Below, piece by piece: positions 11,101 to 26,100 of a stretch of 64,000 nucleotides of DNA. Numbering within the stretch: position 1 is the stretch's first letter; every line of letters begins with the position of its first letter. This DNA comes from Liolophura sinensis (taxonomy: Eukaryota > Mollusca > Polyplacophora > Chitonida > Chitonidae). The stretch spans positions 33,469,385 through 33,533,384 of the forward strand of contig NC_088295.1 of NCBI RefSeq assembly GCF_032854445.1, given 5' to 3'. The notes beneath the pieces are model-generated. The model was given only the letters and a program-made list of their open reading frames with translations. It did not search any database and had not been told where the DNA came from. Both the position numbers and the translations under genes were made by a program.

Positions 11101-14100
11101 GTACAGTCCCCGATCTCAATGTTTGTAGGGCAATGGTCATCATAAACGGTAAACATTTGTTAAAGATCATTTGTCTTCCACCTATATTTGGCGTGTATGT
11201 CACATATGACAAGGTTCAACAGCAGCTTGCCAGAGGTCGCCATTCTGGTTTTCCCCACCCATAACTCACACAAGTTTTATACAGGAAATGGGGTGGGGTG
11301 GGGTGGGGGTTGGGGGTAGATTGAAAACATTAAAGAGCAAACAAATAAAAAAGTATATATACACACTGCGCATTCATCCCCTACAAAATATAAGGCAAAT
11401 ATTCGTACGTGGCGACAATTCATTGTTTTCTAGCTGTGTACTAGCTTTTGTACTGCAACATGTAACCAAAGAACGTCATGGCATGAAGTACATGACTATC
11501 CTATACAAACGAAGAGCAGTTACGTCTATTCAGCTTTGTAGACTTGTTTTGGAAAAGATTGTATTCGTACCGTAATCCGAGTGCTTCCAATCCACCCCCC
11601 GACATCATCGCTCTCGGTTCGATTGACAGGGATTTCAGTTTGCTCTGTGAAATTGCCCATAGGGTGTGGTCCTTTAATTTTTACATCCGCTTGAACGTGT
11701 CTCTCTCCAGTTTTATTTATAATCTACAAAAAAAAATTTGACAGTTGGAGACTTTCCCGCCTGAAGTCGTTCGGGTCCAATCCGTGTGGTTTAAACCCAG
11801 GTCGCTTTAATACCAGCCAAACTTCATTAAAACCTATGGGCATTGCTGTTAAAAATAAAAATAAGTATTCTTTTGGGGCATACAAGAACAATAATAAAAA
11901 ACTTTTCCACGGTCTTACGGACCTATAAAACAGCTAGTTCCCTGACAAATACAAAATAGAAGAAAGGAGGAATTCCAGTAACTATTTAGTTTTACCGCAA
12001 CGTTAACTTCCAAATCGCCAGTCTCGAGGAGACGAATAGTTCCCAATGCTGTGTGTAGGTCGTCTTTGTCATGAAGTACAGTCTGAAGGAAAATCAACAT
12101 GGAAGTCATCTTACAGTTATATAACTCAAACGAGGAGTGAACATTGAAATTATAATTGGCGGATTTTGTAATCCTGTAAAACTACAAGTGCATGTCAATG
12201 GTACCAGTAATAAATGTATATTATCCATATTGTATCATTGCATGTCCTCTCTTTTTTTATTTGTTTTACGTTTGGTAAAACAACAATAACAAAAAAACCC
12301 CAACCAAGTGCCCGGTTGCTCTTCGCTGTAAGCAACACTGACATCGCTTAAAGAAAAGTGAGATAAAACAATCACATACCATAACTGATCTGTAAGGCTC
12401 TGACGACACAAGAGTGTAATTGTCACTGATCTTAACCAACGCTGAAACGCTGTTCGGCACTACAAATGCAAACATAGCACAGGTACAGCCTGCATGTAAA
12501 CTTAAATAACTAAAACAGGGTGTCAGATTTCTCAAGATAAACTTTTGATGACACTGTATAGGCCTATAAAGCACATAATCACACACAAAAATCAATGAAA
12601 ACACCCACTTAAATGCGCTTAATGAAACCGAAAACATTGAACTCTTGTCTCAGTTAAACCAGCGGATATTGCTTTATAGTGTGCGAAAGAGTTACAAAAA
12701 GTTAAAGATAAGATAGACGTATTGCCTTTTTGTATAATTGATTTTAAACATCCACCCCTACCATTGATGTCAGATATGTTTTCAGGAGCGTGAAGGTTAC
12801 ATTTAATTACATTATCCCCAGAACTCTTGGATTTACAATGTGTACAGAGATTCTTTACGTACCCTCTTTACTCTGAAGAGCCACTGTTCCATGAGCGTAA
12901 TTTCTGGTAATAAATTTGCCCTCAAAGTCAGCCAGCTCAAGCTGTCCCGAAGCTGTAACTGATAGATAACACCAATTTACAACACAGAGATTATCTTGGC
13001 AATATGCTAATGGAATTTCTAGTAATAACTCTGAAAAGCAGTTAGATGAAGTTGTCGTGAAGATGTAAGCGTGATAGATAACATCACGCATAATATGTAT
13101 TACAATTATAATTTAATTTTAAATTTAATATTAAATTACTGGCTTAAATTCTAGTCATTACTGTGTCTTGAAGAAAATAATGGAATGTTTTATAAATGGT
13201 ATGTATCAATGGTATTATTAATACCAACAAATCACCTTTCTAAACTAACCTTTCGAAAAGCTGATGTTCTTGGCTGATCCTCTAGGGGAGATAACCACAC
13301 CGTCCAGATGCAGTCGCTCTCCCTGTACAAGTCCATACGTTATCAGAACACGTAAAACACCCAAGTTGTCTCTCAGTGTGGCCTAGAGCAAGACATACAA
13401 GGTGTATGCAACGATTTTGACTGTCTGTCCAACGGAAGATTTGTCTGGATCACATCACTGTAAAGGTGGTTCCAGTTTTGTATCATGTCAGCATGCTCAT
13501 TGTATAAGGCATTTTTATGCACATTCGAAAATACTGAACACAGTAATCAAGTTTTACCTACAGATGCACTGTTAAAGAATGTCGCAAGAGAGATTGATAT
13601 TGTTACTGTCACAAACATTTTGCATGTATTCCCTATGGCTTAGACGTACATATAGCAGTTAGGACTTACAGCGTACTGGTGTGGAGCAGGAGCACACATG
13701 CCGCTGGGAAGGACCGCCAGTGGATAACGTGCACTGGGACCCACAAAATCCGGACCGGTCAACCAGCCCGATGGGGAGTAGCGCATCCCATGCGGGAAAT
13801 ATATCCATGAAACGTAGTTCTGAAATCAGTTGTCAGTGAGACGAGTTAAGGAACCGTATAACCCTGTGCATGTTTTTGCCTTTGCCATTCTCATGTTTGA
13901 CTTACTAAAACTGAGAAACACTTCACAGTGAGAAAATGTAATTGATTAGTAACCCGCAAATAAACTTCAGAGATTGATACCACGAAGTCAAATCACGAGT
14001 TAAGATTTGAAGCATACATGGTATGTTAAGACAAGCCCTTGTCCATTTGAACTGTAGGTTAAGCATTATAAAGTATAACGTAAGTTAAGATTGACTTTGT

Positions 14101-17100
14101 AGAACACACCTAATTAAAGACAAATTTTGAAATGTCGTAAAACAGTTATAATTGTTATTACGTAATAATTATTATCAAAATTGTGTTATTTAATTGTGGG
14201 AATGGGTGTCAGATATTGAATATTAACAGTATAACCAACATATTGTGTTAAGCCTTCAGCTTCAACTTTCCTTCCACCATAATGCTGAATGCTGTTGTCA
14301 AAATATTCTTTAGATCGACATAAAACTCCGATCAAATAAATCAATAAATCAATCAATTTAGCCACCAAATGAATATTGATAGCGTACAAAGCATATACTT
14401 CAACACTTCCCTGTCATAGCAGGCATTTATGGTAGTGCATGGCAAGAGAACTATAGATGCAGATGTATAAACAGATTTCAGTTTCAATTTTCCATGAATC
14501 TTTGTGCTACATACGCTAACGTAACTGTGTAACTGACAAGTGTGACCACTAAAGAAGACAGACTATCACTCCTATAAAGAATGACGTAAACATGGGCTAG
14601 GGGCCAATTATTCATCGCGTCAAATTAGATCGCCACGTGTGATATATGAACAGTTGCAATCAAAGCGCAACTGAGATACATATTTTATTATCGACAATTT
14701 ATATACTAGCACGGTGCACGATTTGAATATTGAATTCACTCATTCGCCTAGAGCATTCCTTGCTTCTTTCCATCATCAATGAAAACTGTTGACTGTTTCT
14801 ATTTGCATGATTCCTATTTTCGTACTTTAAATATTTAGTTCTTTGGTAATTGTGTTAATCGTCATTTGGGGTACTGGCCATGGGATTGTTGGCCTAGAAC
14901 GCCCATTTAGGTTGACATACGAAAGTCTGTTTGAACACATAAATTTAAACCATTTTACCTGTTGTTTTTGTGTGATTTTCCGATACAAACTCTGTCCAGT
15001 GGCTCGCTTAATTTCCAAAACAAGCTGATCCTCCTGAAAAGAATGTTACATTTGGTGTTTGGTGTGGATAGCGTCAACCAGTTAGCCTATCGCATGCCCC
15101 TTAAATTTGAATCAGCCATACCCATAAATTATGGCGATTGTAGTGGAACTGAAAATTAAACAGTACAGTGAAGACAAAGCAATGAGAAATTCAATGACCA
15201 TAATTAAGTATTTGTACTTTATCAAGAAAGAAAGAGTTGTTCTTGAATCCTTAATAAAAACAGATTTGTGGAGGTATCTATATTAGCACTACTTTGCTAA
15301 TGATTTCAAGACACGCCAAGAAAACAATCACCATATATTGCATATTTCAACCTCCTGATCACCATTCTTTCAAGATGCTACAATGAACAGGCGCTACTTT
15401 GAAATGATGGAAAACAGAGCGCTCTTTTCATCGATTCAAACAGTGATTTACCAGTAAAAGATCTTTCAAAAACTGATCAAAGGATCCTAGTTCTCCCACC
15501 AGGCTGGTACCAGTCACGGGTATAGCCTGAACCCTAGAGTACCCCTCCTCAGAAGGTATGGTCATATAGATTTCATCTCGGCCTGGAACGGGGCTGTCAA
15601 TAAACATGGGATGAATATGCAGGCATTTACTTTACATAAATTGACTTATACAAAAATGTCATAAATGGTGTATGGAATACAAGGTTTAAGCATCTCCGAT
15701 TTTCGAGACGAATGTAATTCTGTGTATTTTAGGGTGTGAAGTCTTTTTTCGCTGCCTGCCCGCCATTTTTGATGTACGGGTGTATGCTTCGTATCAGAAT
15801 GATGGAAACTGTCTAAAATTTGGACAGGTGTGAGTTTTAATGACGAAAGTGTGAAGGGGATGAGAGGACACAAGGGTACAGGTGGTGATGAAACTGCGAG
15901 TGACGTTCCCTTGCCGTTGCCAGACACCCCTCCCAGCTGTTGGGGCAGAAAGATCCAGATTTTGCCAGTCAACCTATGCCAAACTTTTTATGGCTGCTTT
16001 CTCACAGGCTGGACCAGGTATGCACCAAAGTTTAATGGCCAGGGAATGTTTGGGGCTGAGTTACAATACTAAACCTTAACATCGCCGCGCATGGAAAATT
16101 AATAGTCGGAGGCCATGTGGCAATACACTGTACATATCAACTGGTCCTGAATAACTAATCAGTGTTTTATTTGTACATTTAACAGGCTTGATCCATAGCA
16201 ACTACATTGATGGGCATTTAGTCAGTTAATACTCTTAAAAAATCTGTTAAATTTAACAGAAAATCTGTTATCTGAGTGATGTTAGAATGTATTCTGTTAT
16301 TGCAGCAGATTACTCTGTGAACTATAACACAGATATTCTATTAATTCAACATAGCTACTCCATTAGACTGACAGGATATCATGTTGAATACATTCTATCA
16401 TCATTCAGACAGGCATTGTGTTAAATTTAACACGCTAAATTTTAGTGTAATATTCAAAGTATAACGAACACAGCAAATTCACTACATAAATGAGTCGAAC
16501 AATGATCTACTTATTTGTTAGAATTTGATAGCCAGTTGACACTTACATACACCATAACTGTTCAAACGTCAAGGCAAATGGATATCCCAGATTCAAGACA
16601 CATATTTTTATTAATCTTTGTTACTATGCTTGATGTTATTTGTCATTTTTAAAGCCGATGTATGTTTAATAAAACTCATATTGCCTTCGTCTTGACGTTA
16701 ACTCACATAACATTTCCCAGGCTGATGTTGTACTTGACAAGGTTCGAGTGATCTACTTCAAATCGTGCAAAACCGCCACTGAACTCAGATCCTCCCAAGC
16801 TAGCCTTTAAAACACAAAATCACAAATCACACTTACTACAATACATTTTACGTAAAAACCGCGTTAAATATGAGTGCACCTTACATCCTGTCGTGTGCAT
16901 ATTACAAATCAATCTAAACAAATATGAACTGATGTAGACGTTCACGTGTGCTTTATTACTGCGTGGTACCGATGAATCACTGTTAGATGATGTTATATAC
17001 GACTCAGTATAAGTGGCTCGCGATCAGTAAATGGCGACCAGCTTTGCCGAAGCCTCACTGAAGCATGACGTTTGCTATAGAATACACGTTACTGGAGCAA

Positions 17101-20100
17101 TAGCTCTTGGCCGTCCTGCTCTTGTTGTTAGTAAATATGACCTAAGGAGATGCATACCTGAAGCAAGTAGCTGTCAGTGAATTGCGATCGGTGATCCAAA
17201 TGGGCCACTTCTGGCAATGTCTGTGAACATTGGCTAAAGAGATACATACCTGAAGCAAGTAGCTCTATGCGAATGGCGATCGCTGGTCCCGATGGCCGAC
17301 TGCTGGTGTTGTCTGTAAACATTGCCTTATGAGATACATGTACATGCCTGAAGCAAGTACATGTCGGCAAATGGCGATCGAAGATGGTGGTCCAAATGGG
17401 CAAGTTCTGGTACAGAAATACATACCTGAAGCAAGTAGCTCTCAGCAAATGGCCATCGGCCTCCAAGATTGCCATCATAGTCTTGGCATCCCTCAAGTCC
17501 AATTCCAAGCCCGGCATCAGTCGGTCTGCAGAATCAGAAACGAACCACAGATATATACAGTTTACACATGTCTACGACTTATTCTAAATCTCTGTAAACA
17601 TTGTTTAAAATTTCTTAAAACTGTCTAGTGGGCCTACACAGACTTACAATTTTAAGGGTATTTATTTTGAACACATCAGATGTATACAAGCAAAACATAG
17701 GTCTACTGAACAAATTCCAAATGCTCGCAATTGACCAAAATAACGGTGTCCTGGTTTCAGCTCCACAAGGCCAAGGAAAGCTAGACGATAAGTTTATGTA
17801 TGAAGCATTTTATGGACATGTGGAAGACTTACAAAATCTTAATATTTGCACACGAATAGTTGGTGGTACAGTTGGATTCACTTTCCAACACAATACATGG
17901 TATCTCTCCTGCAATATAAAATCAAATATTATACTCAACTGAATATACATGCTATATACAATGTGTTCATTTCCCTCTCTTTCCGCTTCATTCAAAAGAA
18001 TTTACTACATAGAAATCTGTGGACTGGGTGCAGTGTTTACAGTTCAAAGTGCAGGGGATGCACACGAGCACAGTACACGTCACGTGAATACACGTCTTTC
18101 TGAGGGTCAAAACCTCTGGAAAATTTGCTTAAAACCAGCCTTAATATGATTGATTTTAAGTGTCACATTACTCATATTAATGTACCGTTTTTAATATTTT
18201 TAACGGAATTTAACAATATATACAGAGGGGGTTTCTCATCAATCATAAATCTGCGCACGAAACATTAACAAATGATTTTCGGCCAACTCGACAGTTTGAC
18301 CATTCCCTTATTCAGCTGGAATATACTCATCATGAAACAAGGTATAATTCGATGCTGATAAAGGTATAATTCACCTACGTGCGTACTGGGGATAGGTGTC
18401 CACGGTCATCAGCTGTAAGTAGCATTGTTCACATTCCACATCCGGGATGTTGACTGTGATGTACGAGTTTGATGAACATCGGCCTAATGGGTAGTCGTCC
18501 GCCTTCAGTGAAAGACATACAACAGATCTGACGGGATACCACTTTCCCGCAAAACAGCAAATCGGGTCCAAGCTGGACTGACCATTGTCCTCTTATAATA
18601 CATGAGTACCACGTCAGCAGTGTGTCCATAAAACGTGATCGCACAACTACGAAACAGACTACACAGCTTGGACCAGAAGTACTTCACAGCTGATATGGCT
18701 GCACACCATTTTGAACGTTAAATACCAGAACACACACAATATGTATATAAGCAATTATCATGCTAAATCAACAATCGTGTCATATAAATCAAATTAATAA
18801 ATGTGTTACGAGCTTCCACGAAATTTGAGGAAATTCAATTTGAAGAAACGCTTGAACCTGTCATCTTCAATCAGTTATTAAATAGCTTTTTACAACTTTT
18901 ACAAGCTACCTCTATAGCGACTATGGCAAACATTTATTTATTTATTTATTTGATTGGTGTTTTACGCCGTGCTCAAGAATATTTCACTTATAAGACGGGG
19001 ATCAGCATTATGGTGGGTGGAAACCGAGTAGAGCCCGGGGAAACTCACGACCATTCGCAGGTTGCTGTCAGACCTTTCCACTTACGGCCGGAGAGGAAGC
19101 CAGCATGTTTATGGCAAACAAATCGTATATCTGAACATAGCCCTCAATGCATAGAAAGACTTTTTTGTCAGATCAGGCCACGATGTTATTTGTACCTCGA
19201 TCGAGCTGGCAAAGACAACTCAACATTACCTTCAGAGGGTCAAGTGATGATGTTTGACCTGACACATTTTATTTACTTACTTGATTACTAGACAACAACA
19301 GCCAATTGTTTATTTATTTATTTACTTGACTGATTTTTTACGCCGTACTCAAGAACTCATCTTAACATGTGGGAGGAAAACGGGCAGGACCCCGAGACAA
19401 CCACTACCATCCGCAGGCTGGTGCCGACCTTCCCACGTACGACTGGAGAGCTGGACTTGAACTCACAGCGATGGCATTGGTGAGAGACGCCTGGATCATT
19501 GGGGTATAGAAAATCACAGCGCCCGAAGTGAAGTACCACATTTCATCGGGTACCTGACAAATTATGTAATCTACATTGCACTAAGCTAGTGATTCATAAT
19601 GCTCTTAGCAAACGCTTTGATTATGTGGCCGTTTGAGGATACGGTCATACCAGCAGTTACATGTAGGCCTACCTTACAGGCGGTGCTGCCTTCTGCCACT
19701 AACACGGCGTCGTTGTGAGGTATGTAGTTCAGTAATACACACGATGTGTTTGATCGCCACTGCATCAAGCTGATTCTCATTGGTCTGCCTGAAATTGGAA
19801 AAGTGCAACGTGTGCCAATAACTAGACAATATACACTCTGACGTAAGGACGATATGCGTCGACGTGGTTTTCACATTTATCATAGGGTACAAGTCGCTGA
19901 TGAGATATTTATTTTGTTATCAACACTTACACATTGAGGCAAAAACAGAGATTCGTATTGACCTACCTTTAAAGTTTTATTGGTAAGTTTTACCCTCTAC
20001 ATTTTCAATAAGCTCAGCGAAGAAGAACAGTGTTGTTGTTGTTGTTAATGTTGTTGTTGTAGCAAACTTTACCTATCCTGAAGGCTGTTTCCTCTATTTG

Positions 20101-23100
20101 CACTGTGAAGGGCCCGGGTCTAACTTCCGTGTATTCCGCGTTGAAGTCGTTCCTGAACCCGTCAGCTCCACAAGGATACTACAGAATACATTAACAGTTA
20201 CATTTGCTCATAACTATTATGGAGAGTTAGCCCAGTACGGAGACGACAGTATGGTAGTGGATAAATGGTCACAAGTGTCATTCTCTTGTGAATTCACCTC
20301 AGTCTACTCATGTGGATAAAATATACTATTCCTTGTTAACAAATATTTGAGCTTTCTAACACAATAACTTTTTAAATGAAATACAAGAAACTTTCCTGCT
20401 GTGGGAAGGTCTAATTTTACGTTTCCATAGTTAATCTTGTTGAGCTTTTCCCCGTCCGTTAACACAGACGTTTCACACTGGTTAGAGCGTGTGATTATTC
20501 CATTAATGCCAAGCATACTAGTCACTTTGCTAAACGTTGTGGCTAAGCATAAACCAATATCATTATAACAGTTCCACACAGAAAAGTTTCATGAGCAATA
20601 ATCAGTGTATGACCTGCTCGGAATTTCTAAAATATCTCATGACGTATCTAACTAATCATATCAGCCTACATGTACCGTAATTTTTAAGTCGTCGCATGCT
20701 ACCAGTATATACTCATGGTATAACCCTACCCTTCATGTAAATGTCCAGTTTTGATTGATATAGTAAAGCAACTCATGGTGTGTCAGTATACTCGCACAAT
20801 GCAATGTTCCCATTCCTCACATGATGCCTACATATACATGTACCCCTAGGTTTGCGTCAGACGAATATGAAGCCTAAGTGTCAAGGGCCAGCATAACCCG
20901 TGAAGGGTACCCGTAACTTGTAGGCTCGACCTGTATGTATGATGCGTAATCTCCTTTTGGCGTTAATCAACTCATAATTCGCTGGCCTACATACATGTAC
21001 GATGTTCAACTCCATTCACGAGACACTAGTTTATCCACGACATGTTCATGTGAGCTTATTTAGAGGCCGTTTTTCCAATACTCTGCATGAATAAAACAAC
21101 TGACCACGTGTAATTCCACTGGTACTGCTAACACGGAAGTCTACACATGATGCGTATGGAGAACTCATAAGTAACTCGTAATGTACTCGTAATGTGCTCC
21201 TGTACCGGTACTCCTAAAACGTGAGACCACAATGTATGAGGCAAAATTACTCCTGGCAGTAGCGAATACCCACAGTGCACTCGCCTGGCCATACGCCTAC
21301 TATGTAGCATAAAATCACTACAGTATAAAGGGTAAAACCAGAGCAGTGACGACAGTGTAATATAGTTGACAGATATAGTTGCCACATGTATTTCCGGTAA
21401 AATGTGGCGTCTTTACCTCAGTTGATCTCAGTAAGGGTTTTACTCTGAGTCTTCATGTATGTGAACTGTTCGTGTATGTGAACTGTTCATGTATGTGAAC
21501 TGTTCGTGTATGTGAACTGTTCATGTATGTGTACTGTTCATGTATGAGAGCTGTTCGGGTATATGAACTGTTCATGTATGTGAACTGTTCGTGTATGTGA
21601 ACTGTCCATGTATGTGTACTGTTCATGTATGAGAGCTGTTCGGGTATATGAACTGTTCATTTATGTGTACTGTTTATGTATGAGAGCTGTTCGTGTATAT
21701 GAACTGTTCGTGTATATTAGCTGTTCGTGGATGTGAACTGTCCATGTATGTGAGCTGTGCGTGTATGTGAACAGTTCGTGTATGTGAACGTCATATATGT
21801 GCCTGAAAACGTGCAATTTATTAGATGGTACTGGTCAAGAACTGCTCAAAATGCTGTGTTGTCAACACATTTAATATACACATATAATTTGAAATATAAT
21901 AAGGTTACACATAATATGGAAGCCAACCATACTTCTGGAACGCATGGACTACTCACCCTGTTCCCATTTACTCATTCGAACCCCGCGAGACCACGTAGGC
22001 CTATAATGAAAACTCACGCTGTGCTCATCTGCCAATACCCCTAACACACGTGTAATCCGTAAGACTACAAATAATGTGTAAGCAAACCACACTACTAGAT
22101 CTCATGTTGTGACCGATATTCCTATCCCGTAAGACCATGCTGGCTTCCTCTCCAGCCGTGCGTGATAAGGTCTGCTTACAAGCTGCGGATAGTCGTGGGT
22201 TTCTCTCTGGTTCCTCCCATCATAATGCTGGCTGACGTCGTCTAAGTGAAGTATTCTTGAGTACGGTGTAAAACACCAAAAAAGTAAACAAATAAATATC
22301 CCGTAAGACCACACATGATGCGGTAAGCAAGTAAGGACTACTTGCACAGTGCTCATCTACCGACATACCTATAACATAATTAACGGACAACACACAATAC
22401 GTGTATGCAAGCTATCGCCGATCTTTCTGGTTTTACTCTCTAAGTTGTTAAATCCTTTATATAAAGTATACTCCCTATGCCGACACTGGGCTGCATGTTT
22501 ATCGATGCTATTCATAACATGTAAGACCTAATCCTTAATTTGTGTGTAACCTTGGGTAGTTATTTTTTCTAATGTTTTAAAAAGCTGTTCTTACCTCCTT
22601 TGTATACTTGAGTAACCAGAGAAAGTTCAAGTTGCACTTATAAAAACCTGTTTCACTGTGACCATTATTTACAGGCCTTATTAGTCTTTCAGAGGCACCT
22701 ATACAACCCATGTGTACGAAATTGTCACAGCCAACCCACTATAACGTATGTAATAATAAGCGATCACGTGAGAACAGCGGCATTTTTTTCATTTATGCAT
22801 GATTATCCACAACAGAGGCTTTTTAATTTTTTTCAAATAAGACGAACCTATTTCCACCCTTGGTTTTTATTCCTTCACTACATGTTAACGCCATAATCAT
22901 AATCATAATAATAATAACACCGCCCTGCCCAGTGCCTGATATTAAGCCATGTCCTTAACAAAGAATTACTCATAAATGACCACTCGCATTTAGAGCTAAT
23001 TTGCTCGTACTTTTCATAGGCTGTTGACCATGACCCGTTCTGCATGGCTATAGACATTTTATATACCGTTCTACCCATCGTCGCTTTATACATATAATAG

Positions 23101-26100
23101 CTGACCATCAACATGGTGGTATGAAAACATATCCTTTTAAAAGCAAATCGACACTTTATGCGCTGAAGTTGGCGTCTGAATTTAAACAAGCAGTTATAAA
23201 GTATTAGCAATGGAGACTTGTTTAACTTCTGTAAATCATTGATATTTACTTCGTATATTTTACGCAGCACTCGAGTGTAATTCTTTTATATCATGGCGGC
23301 CAGCATTATGATCTACAGTATAAGAGTTTCAAGTATTTTAAGCAACTCTCCTTACGACATGTTTTGTTCACTCCTTTGACATCGGTATTAATTTTATCAT
23401 TTTGAGAGCTAACAACCGCGGGGTACACGAAAAAACAAATAAGATAAAAAAAAGTTGTTTTGGGACGATCTGTCAGACGTAACTATGAATCATACTCATA
23501 ACGTTAACAAGCTGGAATTTCTGGTTTTAGATTTTGCTTGGCCTCTAATATTACATTTTAATGATTTGAAATGACGTCTCTGTAATAACATATGATACAC
23601 ATTTAATAGCACAAATTGCTGGTGGTTGAGCTATACTGCATTTTTCTGTGGAAAAAACGTATACCGTTTTGACTGTAAACTTACTGCCGATTGCGTAGTT
23701 ACAAAGGAAAGTGGTTTACTTGTAAACATCTCATTTGCTATGAAGATAGAAACGCCAATAAAATGCACATGTATTTATTCACCATAAGAATATTTACAGT
23801 AAACATGTTTACAGAAAATAAAGCATGGCGGGAGTAAAGTCACATAAGGCTTGATCTATCCCGAGGAAGTACAAGTATAAAAGATGACGCTTGTTTTAGG
23901 TGAATTATAAGTAAATAATAACAAAGTAAACGTTTTACATATTTAAGAAAAACACAATGCAGTGTAACGTGCCAAAAGAAATGCTGTAGTGCATGGCTAT
24001 GAGACATTTATATGTTTGAAAATAAGTCAGAATTGTTTCATCAAGTAATCTTTTATTTTGGACTTAAACAGAGAAAGTGAGTCAGTAGATTTGAGAGAAA
24101 TCGGTAGCCTGTTCCATTCCCGGGGAATCATATTTTGAGTTGAGTAGAGAGACAGGTTGAGAGTAGAGAGAAGAGTGGAGGGGTCTAAATAAGTTAAGAC
24201 ACTATGATCTGGTTGGATAATTGTGTATATCTGATTGTTTTCGAAACATGTTACGGCAGTTCAGGGGTATTTTATAGGGGTGATATATATATTTATGAGC
24301 GATTAATAAAGAAGGCTGAAGGATAGAGAATTTTACCTGTAAAATATTAAGAGATCTGAAGAGAGGATCTATGTGCTCGAGTCGATTACATAGGGTTACT
24401 GAACGCACTGCGCGTTTTTGCAGCAGACTCAATGGTCTGAGATGAGACAGATAAGTGTCACCCCATAAAGCACAAGCATAGTTCAGAAATGCTGATATTA
24501 AGGAGTTCTAAAGTATTAGTAGAGTTGGTTTGTTTATAAAGTGTTTAATATGGTTAATTATGCCAATGTTGCAAGATACTTTTTGACATATGTAACTAAT
24601 ATGGAATGTTCAGAAAAGTTTGCTGTTAAACATTATACCCAAAAATTTAAATTCGGGAACACAGTCTATAACTGACCCTTGCTAAGAAAGCCGAGGAATG
24701 TGACTAGGAAAAGATGATACTGGTCTGATGGCCATACATTTGGTCTTGTTAATGTTTAACGATAGCCTGTTTGAAGTCATCAGGTCATGCACGAATCTTT
24801 ACGAGTTCACATACCAAGATGATGTAAAGTTAGAGCTAAAATGAGTATATATAATCTATGATATGTGAATACTTTCAACCTAGAACAGGTAGGCTTGTCT
24901 TATTCATACAGTAATATGTGCAGATCTAGTTCAATAATACATTTGTCCATGTAAAGTAGTTACAGTACTTTTTATGTTGTAAGCTAAATCGAAATGTATA
25001 TACAGAGATCTTATACAGCAAATTAACATCGCAGCTCGCCAGTTAAATTATACACACAAACCGAAGTGTGTCTGAAAATAAGAGAGTTTGGCGTTAAAGG
25101 TAAAGAAATTAATTTGAATCGATTACGGGTCTCTTTTTCTTCTAATTAACATTATTATGGCGTTGTGTGATGGCTCGTCGACCAGGATCAAACGGAAAAG
25201 TGATAATATAAATATAGGATGATAACAACTGTCATCGTTTAGAAATATTCTAAATTAAATGTCAAGACGATATCGTTTAAAGATAATCTCAGGGAAATCA
25301 AGCAGTGTCTCACTGACAGAAGGCGAAAAGGATATATCCATGCATTTAAAATCTTACTTGATGGCATCTGCCGTTATATGTGTTTCTCTTTACGCTAAAA
25401 GTTAAATTTCGCGAATGCTCGTCAGCTATCATCAGATTATTTACAACTGATTAACAACAGTTGTGCTAGTCGGTGGACATTTCATGGATTTAGGGGAAGC
25501 CGTGAAGAGGCCAGTGGACACCTTTGCACCTCTTCGGGCACCTGCTACTCCTCCATAAAGTATATTCACACGAGATCTAATCGGACAAAGATGACTGTTC
25601 AAACCTAAATGACGACAAACTATATTTAACCTACATCCTCCTCTTATAAAAGGTGTACTTCTTCAATAAGTTATGTTTATTTCTTTTTTGCCTGTGGGAA
25701 AACACATGCATGTTGCTATGCTTGTGATCGTCTTTGACCACTTAAAACAGATGGCCACATAAATATGCATGTATGTGTTACCTGAAAATTGCTTGAGTGT
25801 AGTCATGCGCAGAGTCTAACCTATATTTTCAATGTCGCCTGGCTATATCAAATTAATTTTTCGTGTAGTTAGTGTATGTAAAAAAAAGAAAGCCTTCTTT
25901 TTTCTTGATGCATTTACGTGTGGTACGTTATGTTTACGTGTGTCTATCTTGCATTGTTTTCTTGTTGACCTTTAGTTATGTAACCTGGGCTAAAACTAAA
26001 GAGTAACTGCGGAAATAATTTTGATTTTCGATTCCACGTGCCACTTGATGATATCACGATGAAAAGCATACCAGATGTTACCCATAATATTAGAATACCA

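Larger units (their letters stand above)
6635..11996 (-). other. Large intron with tandem repeat, MITE, R1 and SINE insertions
   Basis: Separates exons 12 and 13, both phase 0. It holds the 52-bp array, one MITE, an R1 copy, a SINE and a G-rich run. An open frame at 10970-11212 (-) contains LELDGNKSIFYVGIKNIS, which looks like the gene's beta-repeats but lacks convincing splice sites. It may be a decayed or alternative exon. Confidence 0.5.
17130..17460 (-). repeat. Tandem duplication of exon 5 end plus donor
   Basis: Four units of about 80-97 bp, each with acctgaagcaagta (plus strand) at 17156, 17248, 17347 and 17424. Each unit spans an exon 3' end and its 5' splice site. A fifth, more decayed unit may lie at 17040-17130. 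Confidence 0.75.

Noticed and set aside
22878-23270. 130-codon minus-strand frame
   Set aside because: Low-complexity ends (Tyr/Asp runs), no splice context and no recognisable domain.
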